From CBDATA01 sp965215615 (GTDB taxonomy: Bacteria; Acidobacteriota; Vicinamibacteria; Marinacidobacterales; Marinacidobacteraceae): a stretch of DNA of 64,000 nucleotides. Below the pieces are notes generated by a model. It was not told where the DNA came from. It saw only the letters and a list, made by a program, of their open reading frames with translations, and ran no database searches. The stretch spans positions 2,942,716 through 3,006,715 of the forward strand of contig OZ244068.1 of assembly GCA_965215615.1 (NCBI GenBank). Direction: 5' to 3'. Of this stretch, positions 8,940-16,092 are shown in pieces (position 1 is the stretch's first letter; every line of letters begins with the position of its first letter). Position numbers and translations under genes: made by a program.

Positions 8940-9746
8940 ATGCCGAACGCCGTCCCGCCGCCCGATCCCGAAGGAGAGGCGGAGTCCGAGGAGCGAGACT
9001 CCGGAAGGGGAGCGGCCGGCCTCTTCTTCAAGCATCTCGGAGGGGTGACGGCCGCGGGTCTCTCGTGGATCCGGAAGACCATCGCGCAGGGGATCATACG
9101 GGCGCGAATACCGGCCAACGTCATCACCCTGACCGGGCCCATCGCGCTCCTGCTCCTGTTCATCCCGATGCTCGAGGGCGACCTCGTGACAGCGGGGCTC
9201 GTGGTGTTGCTCGGCGGCGCGTTCGACACCTTCGACGGCGCGGTGGCCCGGATTTCCGGTCGTGTCACCCGTTTCGGGGCGTATCTCGACTCGGTCATGG
9301 ACCGCTACGCCGATGCCCTTCTGCTGTTCGGCCTGCTGGTCTTCCTGCTCCGGCATCTCTCCGGCCCTACCCAGACGCTCTATCTGACGCTGTGGGGGCT
9401 TGCCACCCTCGGGACGATGGTGACGAGCTACGCCAAGGCCCGCGCCGAAACCATGGTCCCTCAGTGCGTCGCCGGGTTCATGGAGCGCCCGGAGCGCACC
9501 TCGGTCGTGTTCCTCGCGCTGCTCGCCGGCAACTTCCACATCGGCCTCTGGTTCCTCGCGTTCTTCTGCAACCTGATCGCGATCCAGCGCATCTTCTTCA
9601 CCCGGGCGATGCTCGCCGGCCGGGAATCGGTCCCGGCGTTCCGCTACTGGACCTACCGGCGCGGCTCGGCGGAGCACGCGGCGCTCTCGCTCGCGATCAT
9701 CCTCTCGCTGATCTTCGGCCACCTCGCCTTCCCGCCCCCGGTCTGA
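8940..9746 (+). CDS. CDP-alcohol phosphatidyltransferase family membrane enzyme
   Basis: A 268-residue integral membrane protein carrying the complete CDP-alcohol phosphotransferase signature D-x2-D-G-x2-A-R-x8-G-x3-D-x3-D, starting FDTFDGAVAR near Asp96 and ending SVMDRYAD. Several hydrophobic segments surround it. Family members join CDP-diacylglycerol to glycerol-3-phosphate, inositol phosphate or related alcohols. ATG 8940 is chosen because the upstream in-frame extension overlaps the divergent kinase gene. A gene for inositol-3-phosphate synthase lies further along the window (46443-47768), so a phosphatidylinositol-phosphate synthase is one reading. Phosphatidylglycerophosphate synthase is the other. 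Confidence 0.85.
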   Translation: MPNAVPPPDPEGEAESEERDSGRGAAGLFFKHLGGVTAAGLSWIRKTIAQGIIRARIPANVITLTGPIALLLLFIPMLEGDLVTAGLVVLLGGAFDTFDGAVARISGRVTRFGAYLDSVMDRYADALLLFGLLVFLLRHLSGPTQTLYLTLWGLATLGTMVTSYAKARAETMVPQCVAGFMERPERTSVVFLALLAGNFHIGLWFLAFFCNLIAIQRIFFTRAMLAGRESVPAFRYWTYRRGSAEHAALSLAIILSLIFGHLAFPPPV

Positions 9747-9909
9747 CGGCCGCCGAAATTCGCATTTCGACCGGTGGCTTCGGTTTCCTTGTCAGCCACC
9801 CAATGAGAATTGCGATCCCCGCGCCCACCAACGCATCTACAGGACCGTAGCCATTTGGAAAGACGAACCCGACAAACGAATCCATGGCGGAAGCGAGCGA
9901 ATCAAGCAT
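9697..9909 (-). CDS. Small membrane protein of unknown function
   Basis: A 70-residue reading frame starting MLDSLASAMDSFVGFVFPNG, with one hydrophobic segment (ALVGAGIAILIGWL) followed by a basic tail. It begins 42 nt after the stop of the lipoprotein-like gene on the same strand, so the two may share a transcript. Its last 50 nt overlap the convergent phosphatidyltransferase gene. A longer reading from 9978 would overlap the upstream gene and is less likely. I do not recognise the protein, and a small ORF in high-GC DNA may be spurious. Confidence 0.35.
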   Translation of the reverse strand: MLDSLASAMDSFVGFVFPNGYGPVDALVGAGIAILIGWLTRKPKPPVEMRISAAVRPGAGRRGGRRSARG

Positions 9910-9950
9910 GGAACTCGTGCTCCTCAAGGGCGGGGAGTTCGCGATCCCTT

Positions 9951-10913
9951 CTATATGCAGTAGGGTCTGGGTCCGCAAAAGCCATCAAGGCACCGCCTGA
10001 GGGCGTGTCGATATTCGGCGCGTGCTACTGCTCGAGCAGTGAGACAGGCAGCAGTAGCCGCCGCACAGGCAGGCCACAGGGGGCTACCGACGATTGCGGC
10101 TGCGCACGCACCAGCCGCAAGGCGACATGCAACATCCGCATATTGGTTGTAAGTTGAGGCGATGTCCTCGGCATGGTCTGCGCAGGTTGTCGCATAGCTG
10201 CGGAGGCAGGCCTCCCAATCTTGTACGCCGCAAGATTCGTCCTCCGAACTTTCATCGTCTTCTGATTCAGTCGCTTCCGGAAGCTGCTGCGAAGCCCTCC
10301 CGCGCAAATCTGAAGGAGGTCGCGATAGGAATTTGGGCTGTTCTACTTCTGGCTGCGGCCCCAGCAAGTCCTCCATGACCTCCCTGCGAATTCGTTCCTG
10401 ATCCAGCTTTCGCTGATCCTCTCGTTCCGTGAAGGCCGGATCTGTCAGGTGATCCTGGAACCAGTTTCGCAGGGTGTCCCGAGTTTCCGACCAGTTGCTG
10501 CCGGTCTCGCCGTCGTAGCCGTTTTTCAACGTAGCGAGCATAGCTTCGAGAGTTTTCCGCTGTTCCGGAGCGAGATCGGGGTTCGCGAGCATGGTGGCAA
10601 CTACCTCATCCCAGATGTCGTCCGTGACCTTGCCACTCAAGTGGTTGTTCATCCAGCGTCCGACTTCTTCCTCGAAGACACCGGCATCCGTGGCACCGGG
10701 GTATGTTCCGAGCATGGATTCATACAGTTCCAAGAGGCTGCCGGGATCCCCAACCGGCGGCAACGGAACCTCCTCTCGTGGATCAGTGAGCGCGGAAACA
10801 GGAGACAGCGAAGCGGGCGATTCTGCCTCGTTGCCGCACGCGACCCAACCGAGAGCCCCAACCACGAGCAAAGCGCCGAAGCGCCAATGGGAACCAGACA
10901 GCCAAGAGTGCAT
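9951..10913 (-). CDS. Secreted, probably lipid-anchored protein with Cys-rich C-terminus
   Basis: A 320-residue protein of unknown function. The N-terminus has a basic start, a hydrophobic stretch and GWVAC, a possible though non-canonical lipobox. The middle is acidic and helical (EATESEDDESSEDES). The last ~100 residues hold about ten Cys, including a CAAAIVG and ACAAATAACL stretch and a final CGPRPYC, suggesting disulfides outside the cytoplasm. The ATG follows a purine-rich GGGGGAGG site. A near-consensus promoter lies 27-55 nt upstream. I know no family for it. Confidence 0.75.
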   Translation of the reverse strand: MHSWLSGSHWRFGALLVVGALGWVACGNEAESPASLSPVSALTDPREEVPLPPVGDPGSLLELYESMLGTYPGATDAGVFEEEVGRWMNNHLSGKVTDDIWDEVVATMLANPDLAPEQRKTLEAMLATLKNGYDGETGSNWSETRDTLRNWFQDHLTDPAFTEREDQRKLDQERIRREVMEDLLGPQPEVEQPKFLSRPPSDLRGRASQQLPEATESEDDESSEDESCGVQDWEACLRSYATTCADHAEDIASTYNQYADVACRLAAGACAAAIVGSPLWPACAAATAACLTARAVARAEYRHALRRCLDGFCGPRPYCI

Positions 10914-10939
10914 CGTGTCCTCCCCCCGTCCCTGTTTTC

Positions 10940-10968
10940 TTTATAGCACGAACAACGAAAAATGGCAA
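10940..10968 (-). promoter_or_regulatory. Sigma-70-type promoter for the secreted Cys-rich protein gene
   Basis: On the minus strand TTGCCA (10968-10963) and TATAAA (10945-10940) are separated by exactly 17 nt, close to the housekeeping consensus TTGACA-17-TATAAT. Transcription would start near 10933, leaving a short leader with a GGAGG-type ribosome binding site before the ATG at 10913. The surrounding ~40 nt are clearly A/T-richer than the rest of the window. Confidence 0.7.
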
Positions 10969-11160
10969 GTATGGAATGGAGGTTTGGATGTTCTCGGCAG
11001 GTGTCCCCCGCGTTTGCAGTGTCAAAGAGAGCGGAGGGTCATCGTTCCGGCCGGCTCGGCCACGAGTTCGGCGACATGGAGGCGAATCACGTCGCCCCTT
11101 GAGCGGAGGGCGGTGTGGCGAACGAAAAGGGAACCACCAGATGCTCCCGGGTGGGGCCAA
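10969..11160. other. Intergenic stretch without a supported gene
   Basis: About 190 nt between the promoter of the Cys-rich protein and a small minus-strand gene. A minus-strand frame is open for ~45 codons with protein-like composition (it includes GDVIRLHVAELVAEP and a stop near 11020) but has no good start or ribosome binding site. It could be the tail of a decayed gene. Nothing else is recognisable. Confidence 0.3.
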
Positions 11161-11391
11161 TTATTCGCTCATCCCGTCAGGAAACGAGATCGGCCGGTAG
11201 CCTCGAGGGGCCGGTGGAGGGAGGTCCACGCCGTGCTCTTCGCCGAAATGACGTGCAAACACCTCGGACGGCTTTGGGCGGACTTTGGTGCTGGCGCGCT
11301 CCTCGCGGATCAGGCGGCGAACCAGTTTTTCCATGGACGCGCGGATCTGTCGGACCTTCTGCGGCAGCCAGGATTTGGCATCGGGAGACAT
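11161..11391 (-). CDS. Small hypothetical protein (76 residues)
   Basis: A short frame beginning MSPDAKSWLPQKVRQIRASM, rich in Arg/Lys and predicted helical, ending PRGYRPISFPDGMSE. Third codon positions are strongly G/C, as in true genes here, and a GAGAAG sits 5-6 nt before the ATG. It is divergent from the antitoxin-toxin pair that starts 118 nt away. I do not recognise it. A DNA-binding or antitoxin-like role is possible from its size and charge only. Confidence 0.4.
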   Translation of the reverse strand: MSPDAKSWLPQKVRQIRASMEKLVRRLIREERASTKVRPKPSEVFARHFGEEHGVDLPPPAPRGYRPISFPDGMSE

Positions 11392-11508
11392 GCCACTTCT
11401 TCTCGGGTCGGGCCTTCCGAAGGCGGAAAGGGTCATCGTGAGGCGATGAGAGTATCCCGGAAGTCGAAATGCTCGTCCGTGTTTCCGCACACCTTGGAGC
11501 GCAGAAAT

Positions 11509-11751
11509 ATGGCAAGCATCACGATCCGAAATCTGGAAGAGGAGGTCAAGGAGCGCCTTCGTGTGCGGGCCGCCGAGCGGCATCGCTCCATGGAAGAGGA
11601 AGCGCGGCGCATTCTTCGTGACGCTGTCGGACGCCCGCACCCGCCTCGAAACCTGGCGCGTGCCATCCGTGCCCGTCTCGCGCCGCTTGGAGGCGTGGAT
11701 TTGGAAGCGCCGCCACGCGACCCCGTCCGCGAGCCGCCGATTCTCGATTGA
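11509..11751 (+). CDS. FitA/VapB-like ribbon-helix-helix antitoxin
   Basis: An 80-residue protein starting MASITIRNLEEEVKERLRVR and then HRSMEEEARRILRDAV, the typical ribbon-helix-helix DNA-binding domain of FitA-type antitoxins. The Pro-rich C-terminal tail would wrap the partner toxin. A GGAG lies 10 nt before the ATG. It sits 12 nt before a PIN-domain toxin gene, the standard antitoxin-first order, and such pairs usually repress their own promoter. The toxin next door looks catalytically damaged. Confidence 0.85.
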   Translation: MASITIRNLEEEVKERLRVRAAERHRSMEEEARRILRDAVGRPHPPRNLARAIRARLAPLGGVDLEAPPRDPVREPPILD

Positions 11752-11763
11752 GGCAGGAGCGGG

Positions 11764-12174
11764 GTGTTTCTGTTGGTGTCCGAACTCTTGCGGTCTTCTC
11801 CGGACGCCGGTGTCGAGAGCTGGGTGGGAGGCCACGAGGCAAGCGCTCTCTATTTCTCGGTGATCGGGGAGGCGGAGCTTCTGTACGGGGTTGCGCTTCT
11901 GCCGTCCGGTCGGCGGAAAGCTGTACTCGAGTTGGTAGTTGATGCGATCCTGCGCGAGGATTTCGTGGATCGAATTCTTCCCTTCGACCGTGATGCTGCC
12001 GGTGAGTACGCAAAGATCGCAGCGGCCAGTCGTTCCCGTGGGCGTTCGCCGGGGATGGCGGACTGTCAAACTGCTGCGATTGCGCGGACGCGGGGCCTGA
12101 TCGTGGTGACCTGCAACATTCGGGGCTTCGAGCATCTGGGCGTGGAGGTCGTCAACCCCCGGACGGCGGACTGA
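11764..12174 (+). CDS. Degenerate FitB/VapC-like PIN-domain toxin
   Basis: A 136-residue PIN protein alignable end to end with FitB-type toxins (the family's GEAELLYGVALLPSGRR region, ILPFD, and a C-terminal VNP). GTG at 11764 follows an AGGAG. Two catalytic acids are missing. The N-terminus reads MFLLVSELLRS where the family has hydrophobics-DTNV-(V/I)SE, consistent with an exact 4-codon in-frame loss of the DTNV box. The C-terminal motif reads TCNIRGF where the family has TRNxxDF. The Glu of AELLYG and the Asp of MADCQTAA remain. The frame is open, so this is likely an inactive toxin kept as a binding partner, or an early pseudogene. Confidence 0.82.
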   Translation: MFLLVSELLRSSPDAGVESWVGGHEASALYFSVIGEAELLYGVALLPSGRRKAVLELVVDAILREDFVDRILPFDRDAAGEYAKIAAASRSRGRSPGMADCQTAAIARTRGLIVVTCNIRGFEHLGVEVVNPRTAD

Positions 12175-12196
12175 AGAAAGCGCCGGGGCGGGTCCG

Positions 12197-13282
12197 TCAG
12201 CGGGTGCGGCGGGAAACCTCGCCCTGCTCGCCGGTCGCGTGGTACTTGTCTCCGTAGTACTTGCTCGTGATGCGGGTGTGGAAGTCCTCGGCGCGGACGG
12301 GCGGATACAGCGGCTCGCCCTGGTTCGGCAGGACTTCGAGAATCTCGTCCTCCGAGACATAGACGGCCATCGGGAAGGAAGTCCGTGGCCGGGCGCGGGC
12401 CGCCGGGTCGCGCGGAGCGCTCACCCGATGGGTGGTCGAAGGCAGCCGGTTGTTGGTGATCCGCTGCATGTAATCGCCGGTGTTGAGCACGATGGTTCCC
12501 GGCGGCGCGGCGACCCGGACCCATTTCATCGTCTTCCGGTGGAGGAGCTGGAGGCCTTCGGTCTCGGCGGCGGGGAGGATGGTGAACAGATCCACGTCCT
12601 CGTGGCCGAGCATCCGCCCGGTGGTTCCCTCGGGAGTGCCGGTCATCGGCGGGTAGTAATTCAGCCGGAAGCCGAAGTTGGCGCCGGTCAGCCGTTCGTC
12701 GAAGAGCGCCGTGTCTTCGCCCAGCCAGGCGAGGATGCCCCGCATGATGGGATGGACCAGCTTTTCGTGGGTCTCGACGACCCGCCGGAAGAAAGGCTCC
12801 CACCCCGGCGAAGGCCAGAACGCCGCTTCGTCCCATGCGGAACCCGGGTCGAGGTGGAAGGCGCGTCGGCAAAAGACCCAGCCCTCCACGAGATCGGGAT
12901 GGATGGCGGTCGTTTCCCGCATGGGGAAATACCCCTGGTTCACCGAACCGTGGCGGCGGGCGCGGTAGCGCATCTTGTCTTCGAGCGAATGGCTTTCGAA
13001 GAAATCCCGCGTCCGGCGGTGGCATTCGGCGTAAAGCGCCGGGTCCACGCCGTGCCCGCTCAGGATGGCGAAGCCGGTGTCTTCGAGCGACTCGCCGAGC
13101 GCCCGGATGCCGGCAGCCCGGTCGTCGGGGCGGCCGGAAGCGAGGAGCGAAAGATCGCAGGTCTCGAGGACGAACTCCTCGTCGAACTCCTCGTCCACGC
13201 CCTCGGCAAGGCGGTAGCGCTGCAGCTTTTCGACCTGTTCGTAGCTCCGAAGCTCCTGGTTGAACTGCGCCTGGTTCCTCAC
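12197..13282 (-). CDS. 2-oxoglutarate/Fe(II)-dependent oxygenase (isopenicillin-N-synthase family)
   Basis: A 361-residue non-haem iron oxygenase. An N-terminal DIOX_N-like half (GFAILSGHGVD near residue 75) is followed by the jelly-roll core. The metal ligands are the His and Asp in GHEDVDLFTIL and the distal His in STTHRVSAPR, where the Arg-x-Ser also binds 2-oxoglutarate. Family members hydroxylate, desaturate or cyclise small molecules, and the substrate here is unknown. GTG start overlaps the stop of the dipeptidase gene by 4 nt (GTGA), so the two are probably cotranslated. That pairing hints at a peptide or amino-acid substrate, as inference only. Confidence 0.85.
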   Translation of the reverse strand: MRNQAQFNQELRSYEQVEKLQRYRLAEGVDEEFDEEFVLETCDLSLLASGRPDDRAAGIRALGESLEDTGFAILSGHGVDPALYAECHRRTRDFFESHSLEDKMRYRARRHGSVNQGYFPMRETTAIHPDLVEGWVFCRRAFHLDPGSAWDEAAFWPSPGWEPFFRRVVETHEKLVHPIMRGILAWLGEDTALFDERLTGANFGFRLNYYPPMTGTPEGTTGRMLGHEDVDLFTILPAAETEGLQLLHRKTMKWVRVAAPPGTIVLNTGDYMQRITNNRLPSTTHRVSAPRDPAARARPRTSFPMAVYVSEDEILEVLPNQGEPLYPPVRAEDFHTRITSKYYGDKYHATGEQGEVSRRTR

Positions 13283-14553
13283 GGAGCGGCGGCCTGCATT
13301 TCGGCGGCGACCCGCTCCGCCTCGCGGAGAATCCTGAGGGTGTTGCCGCTCCAGAGCTGGGCGATCTGCTCTTCGGTGTAGCCGCGCCGGACCAGTTCCA
13401 GGGTCACGTTCGCGGTCTCGGAGGCATCATCCCAGCCGTCCACGCCGCCACCGCCGTCGAAGTCGGAGGAGATCCCCACGTGATCGAGGCCGATGACCGA
13501 GATCGCGTGGTCTATGTGGTCCACGAAATCAGAGACGGTGACCGGGAACATGGCGGTGATCTCCTCCATGCGGGCGCGGAGAGCCTGCCGGTCCTCCTCG
13601 GCGAGCCCGGCGGCCTCAGCGAGCGAAGAAACCCCGAATTCCGCCATCGCCTCCTCCATCATCGCGGTTTTCTCCGGCGGGTCGGTGCGGATGAAGGCGC
13701 GGAGCGCAGTGATCTGGATGACCCCGCCGTTTTCGGCGAGCGCCCGGAGCTGCTCGTCGTCCATGTTCCGGGAGACATCGGCGAGCGCGCTCGTGCTGGA
13801 ATGCGAGGCGATGATCGGCGTGGCGGAGAGTTCGGCCGCCTGCATCATGGATTTCTTCGAGACGTGGGAGACATCCACCAGCATCCCGAGCCGGTTCATT
13901 TCGCGGATCACCTCGCGGCCGAATTCGCTGAGCCCGCCGTGCTCCTCCTCTTCGTCGCCGAGGTCGGCGCGGGGGTTCGTCGAGTCGCAGATGTCGTTGT
14001 GGCCGTTGTGGGAGAGAGTGACGTAGCGGGCGCCGAGATCCCGGTACATCTCGAGCAGCGAGAGATCCCTGCCGATCACGAAGCCGTTCTCGATGCCGAT
14101 CAGCGCGACCAGCTTGCCGGAAGCGTGGACCCGCTCCACATCATCCGCGGTGTCCACCAGCTCGATGACATCGGCGTGCTCGGTGGTGGCGCGCCGGATG
14201 GCATCGAATTTGGTCATCGCGCCGTCTTTCGCCGCCTGGTACCCCTCTTCGTCGCGCGCCGTCTGGCCGTAATAGACGACGAAAAAGCCGGCATCGAGAC
14301 CTCCTTCCTGCATCCGCGGGTAGTCCACCTGGTAGTCCGGGTTCACGTTTCCGGGGTCCACCTCCTCGGTGGCGTAGGTGAAGGGGATGTCGATGTGAGT
14401 GTCGAGGGTCAGCACCCGCTCGTGGATGGCCATGGCGCGCGACATCATCTCTTCCTCCGTTTCCATCGGAGGCTCCTCCGGAGGCGGTGCCCCGCATCCT
14501 CCGGCGAAAAACGCGATGAGGGCGGTGACGGTCAACAAGCGGCTTGAGTGCAT
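13279..14553 (-). CDS. Membrane dipeptidase (renal dipeptidase family) lipoprotein
   Basis: A 424-residue M19-family zinc dipeptidase. The ATG at 14553 follows a perfect GGAGGAG and begins a lipoprotein signal peptide with lipobox FAGGC. The mature part has DTHIDIPF (metal ligands), a bridging Glu region at GIENGF, VDVSHVSKKSM and ASHSSTSAL, and ends with the family motif GLDHVGISSDFDGG. Such enzymes hydrolyse dipeptides, including ones with a D-residue, outside the cytoplasmic membrane. The downstream oxygenase gene overlaps it by 4 nt. Confidence 0.92.
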   Translation of the reverse strand: MHSSRLLTVTALIAFFAGGCGAPPPEEPPMETEEEMMSRAMAIHERVLTLDTHIDIPFTYATEEVDPGNVNPDYQVDYPRMQEGGLDAGFFVVYYGQTARDEEGYQAAKDGAMTKFDAIRRATTEHADVIELVDTADDVERVHASGKLVALIGIENGFVIGRDLSLLEMYRDLGARYVTLSHNGHNDICDSTNPRADLGDEEEEHGGLSEFGREVIREMNRLGMLVDVSHVSKKSMMQAAELSATPIIASHSSTSALADVSRNMDDEQLRALAENGGVIQITALRAFIRTDPPEKTAMMEEAMAEFGVSSLAEAAGLAEEDRQALRARMEEITAMFPVTVSDFVDHIDHAISVIGLDHVGISSDFDGGGGVDGWDDASETANVTLELVRRGYTEEQIAQLWSGNTLRILREAERVAAEMQAAAP

Positions 14554-14665
14554 GGGCTCCTCCACGAATCCCACGATCCTACCAGCCGCCGGGTTTTCCC
14601 CATTTTCGGCCTCTCGTGGGCGGAATTTCTCTCGATTACGTGAATGTATGAGGAGGGTTTTTTCC

Positions 14666-15133
14666 ATGAGGCAATCGGTCACTGAAATCAGCGCAGGTGA
14701 AGCGCTACCCAACCCGGGCACGCGCTCCTATACTGCGAACCATGATGCCCGGAGCGAGGACGTGAGTACTTCCGCTCCGAGCCGGGCGGGATCGCTGACC
14801 CGCGTCGAGAAGATCCTGCTCGCCATGATGGTCGCGCTGATCGGCGGCGGGGCGCTCGGCTTCTCGCAACTGATCGAGATGCAGCGCGAGATCGGGGAAT
14901 TCCGCTCGCACATGACGAGAGAGATCGGGGATCTCCGTCTGGAAATCGGAGATCTCCGCCTGGAAATGCGCGAAGAGATCGGAGCGCTCCGCTCGGAGAT
15001 GCACGAAGAGATCGGACATCTCCGTCTCGAGGTGCGCGAAGAGATCGCCGGCCTCTCGGAGCGGGTCGCCCGCATCGAGACGGTTCTCACGGACCGCCTG
15101 CCGCCGCGCCCCGTCGAAGCCGAAGAACCTTGA
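14666..15133 (+). CDS. Membrane-anchored coiled-coil protein with 11-residue repeats
   Basis: A 155-residue protein with an N-terminal polar region, one transmembrane segment (ILLAMMVALIGGGALGF) and a long coiled coil. The coil is built from repeats of the type REEIGALRSEM and HEEIGHLRLEV, 11 residues each, matching a 33-nt DNA repeat. ATG 14666 is chosen because AGGAGG lies 9 nt upstream; a GTG at 14762 is an alternative. The stop overlaps the TTG start of the next gene by 4 nt. It is probably a small anchor or scaffold. No enzymatic domain is visible. Confidence 0.7.
   Translation: MRQSVTEISAGEALPNPGTRSYTANHDARSEDVSTSAPSRAGSLTRVEKILLAMMVALIGGGALGFSQLIEMQREIGEFRSHMTREIGDLRLEIGDLRLEMREEIGALRSEMHEEIGHLRLEVREEIAGLSERVARIETVLTDRLPPRPVEAEEP
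14888..15073 (+). repeat. In-gene 33-nt tandem repeat (hendecad coiled coil)
   Basis: The core GAGATCG/GAGATC recurs at 14888, 14921, 14975, 15008 and 15041. The spacings are 33, 54, 33 and 33 nt. The 54-nt gap is one 33-nt unit plus a 21-nt (heptad) insertion. The repeat encodes the coiled coil of the gene above and probably grew by in-frame duplication. Confidence 0.8.
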
Positions 15134-16092
15134 GAGTCAAGCGGACGCTCCTCGCGCTCGCACCGGCGCTGCTGTTGGCTGCCGAGCCCCAAAGCGACTA
15201 CGAAGAGCTGGTGGCCCGCTACCGATCCGGTGATTTCGTTCCGGCGCTGCGACAAGCCATGTCGCTCCCGACAGATGAGCTGAAGGATGCAGCCCGGGCT
15301 TTCCGGAGCACTTCGGGCAATGAGGGTCAACTCCAACTGCTCGGGTCCGCCATGCTCCATCTGGACCTTGCCACCGCCGGCGGCAGGGCACCCGAGGAGA
15401 ACGAGGAGATCGCCTGGGAGGCTCTCCGGGGCGCGGATCGCGACTGGGCGACCGAGGCCCGCTTCGGGCTGGTGGGAACGTACTGGGAGATGGGGCGCTG
15501 GGGAGATGCGGTGCGTATTCTCGAAGACCTGCGAGCGCAGGACCGTCACGCGCCCGAGTGGCGCCTGCTCACCGCTCGTTTCAGCGAGATGGTCGGCTGG
15601 ACCATCCACGACGAGCGGTTCTTCGGCTATGCATGGTCGCTCTACTCCGGGCTCGCGGAAGAGGAGACGGCGCTGCTCCCACCCGACCAGGAGACCGGAG
15701 TGCGTATCCGGCTCGCGCACCTCGCACTCCGAAACGGCGACCCGGAAGTGGCGCTCCGGCGGCTGGCCGAAATCGGCGAAGGGCCGGATGCGGTACAACG
15801 CTTTGCGATCCAGCTCATTCGGGGAGAAACCCACCTCTGGCTCGAAAATCTGGAAGCGGCCGAGGACGCTCTCGCCGAGGCACAAGCGCTCCACATCGGC
15901 TCCTTCACCGCGGCGACGGCGCTCGCCACCGCGCGACGGCTTCGCGGCGACCTCGCCGGCGCCGAGGACGCGATGCGGGTCCGGCGCGAGGCGGAGGACG
16001 GAAAGGATGCCTGGTGGGATTTCCTCTCGGGTGGTCTCGAAGAAGTGAGCGGGAAGCTCGACCGGCTCCGCGGGATGGCGCTCGACCGATGA
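15130..16092 (+). CDS. Exported tetratricopeptide-like protein
   Basis: A 320-residue protein with a signal peptide (RVKRTLLALAPALLLAAEP) followed by helical repeats of TPR character, for example AIAWEALRG-like and DPEVALRRLAEIGEGPDA segments. The start is TTG, overlapping the previous stop by 4 nt; the next gene starts inside its stop codon (ATGA). It is therefore the middle gene of a coupled trio (coiled coil, TPR, VWFA). It probably scaffolds protein contacts in the periplasm. No catalytic motif is visible. Confidence 0.72.
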   Translation: MRVKRTLLALAPALLLAAEPQSDYEELVARYRSGDFVPALRQAMSLPTDELKDAARAFRSTSGNEGQLQLLGSAMLHLDLATAGGRAPEENEEIAWEALRGADRDWATEARFGLVGTYWEMGRWGDAVRILEDLRAQDRHAPEWRLLTARFSEMVGWTIHDERFFGYAWSLYSGLAEEETALLPPDQETGVRIRLAHLALRNGDPEVALRRLAEIGEGPDAVQRFAIQLIRGETHLWLENLEAAEDALAEAQALHIGSFTAATALATARRLRGDLAGAEDAMRVRREAEDGKDAWWDFLSGGLEEVSGKLDRLRGMALDR

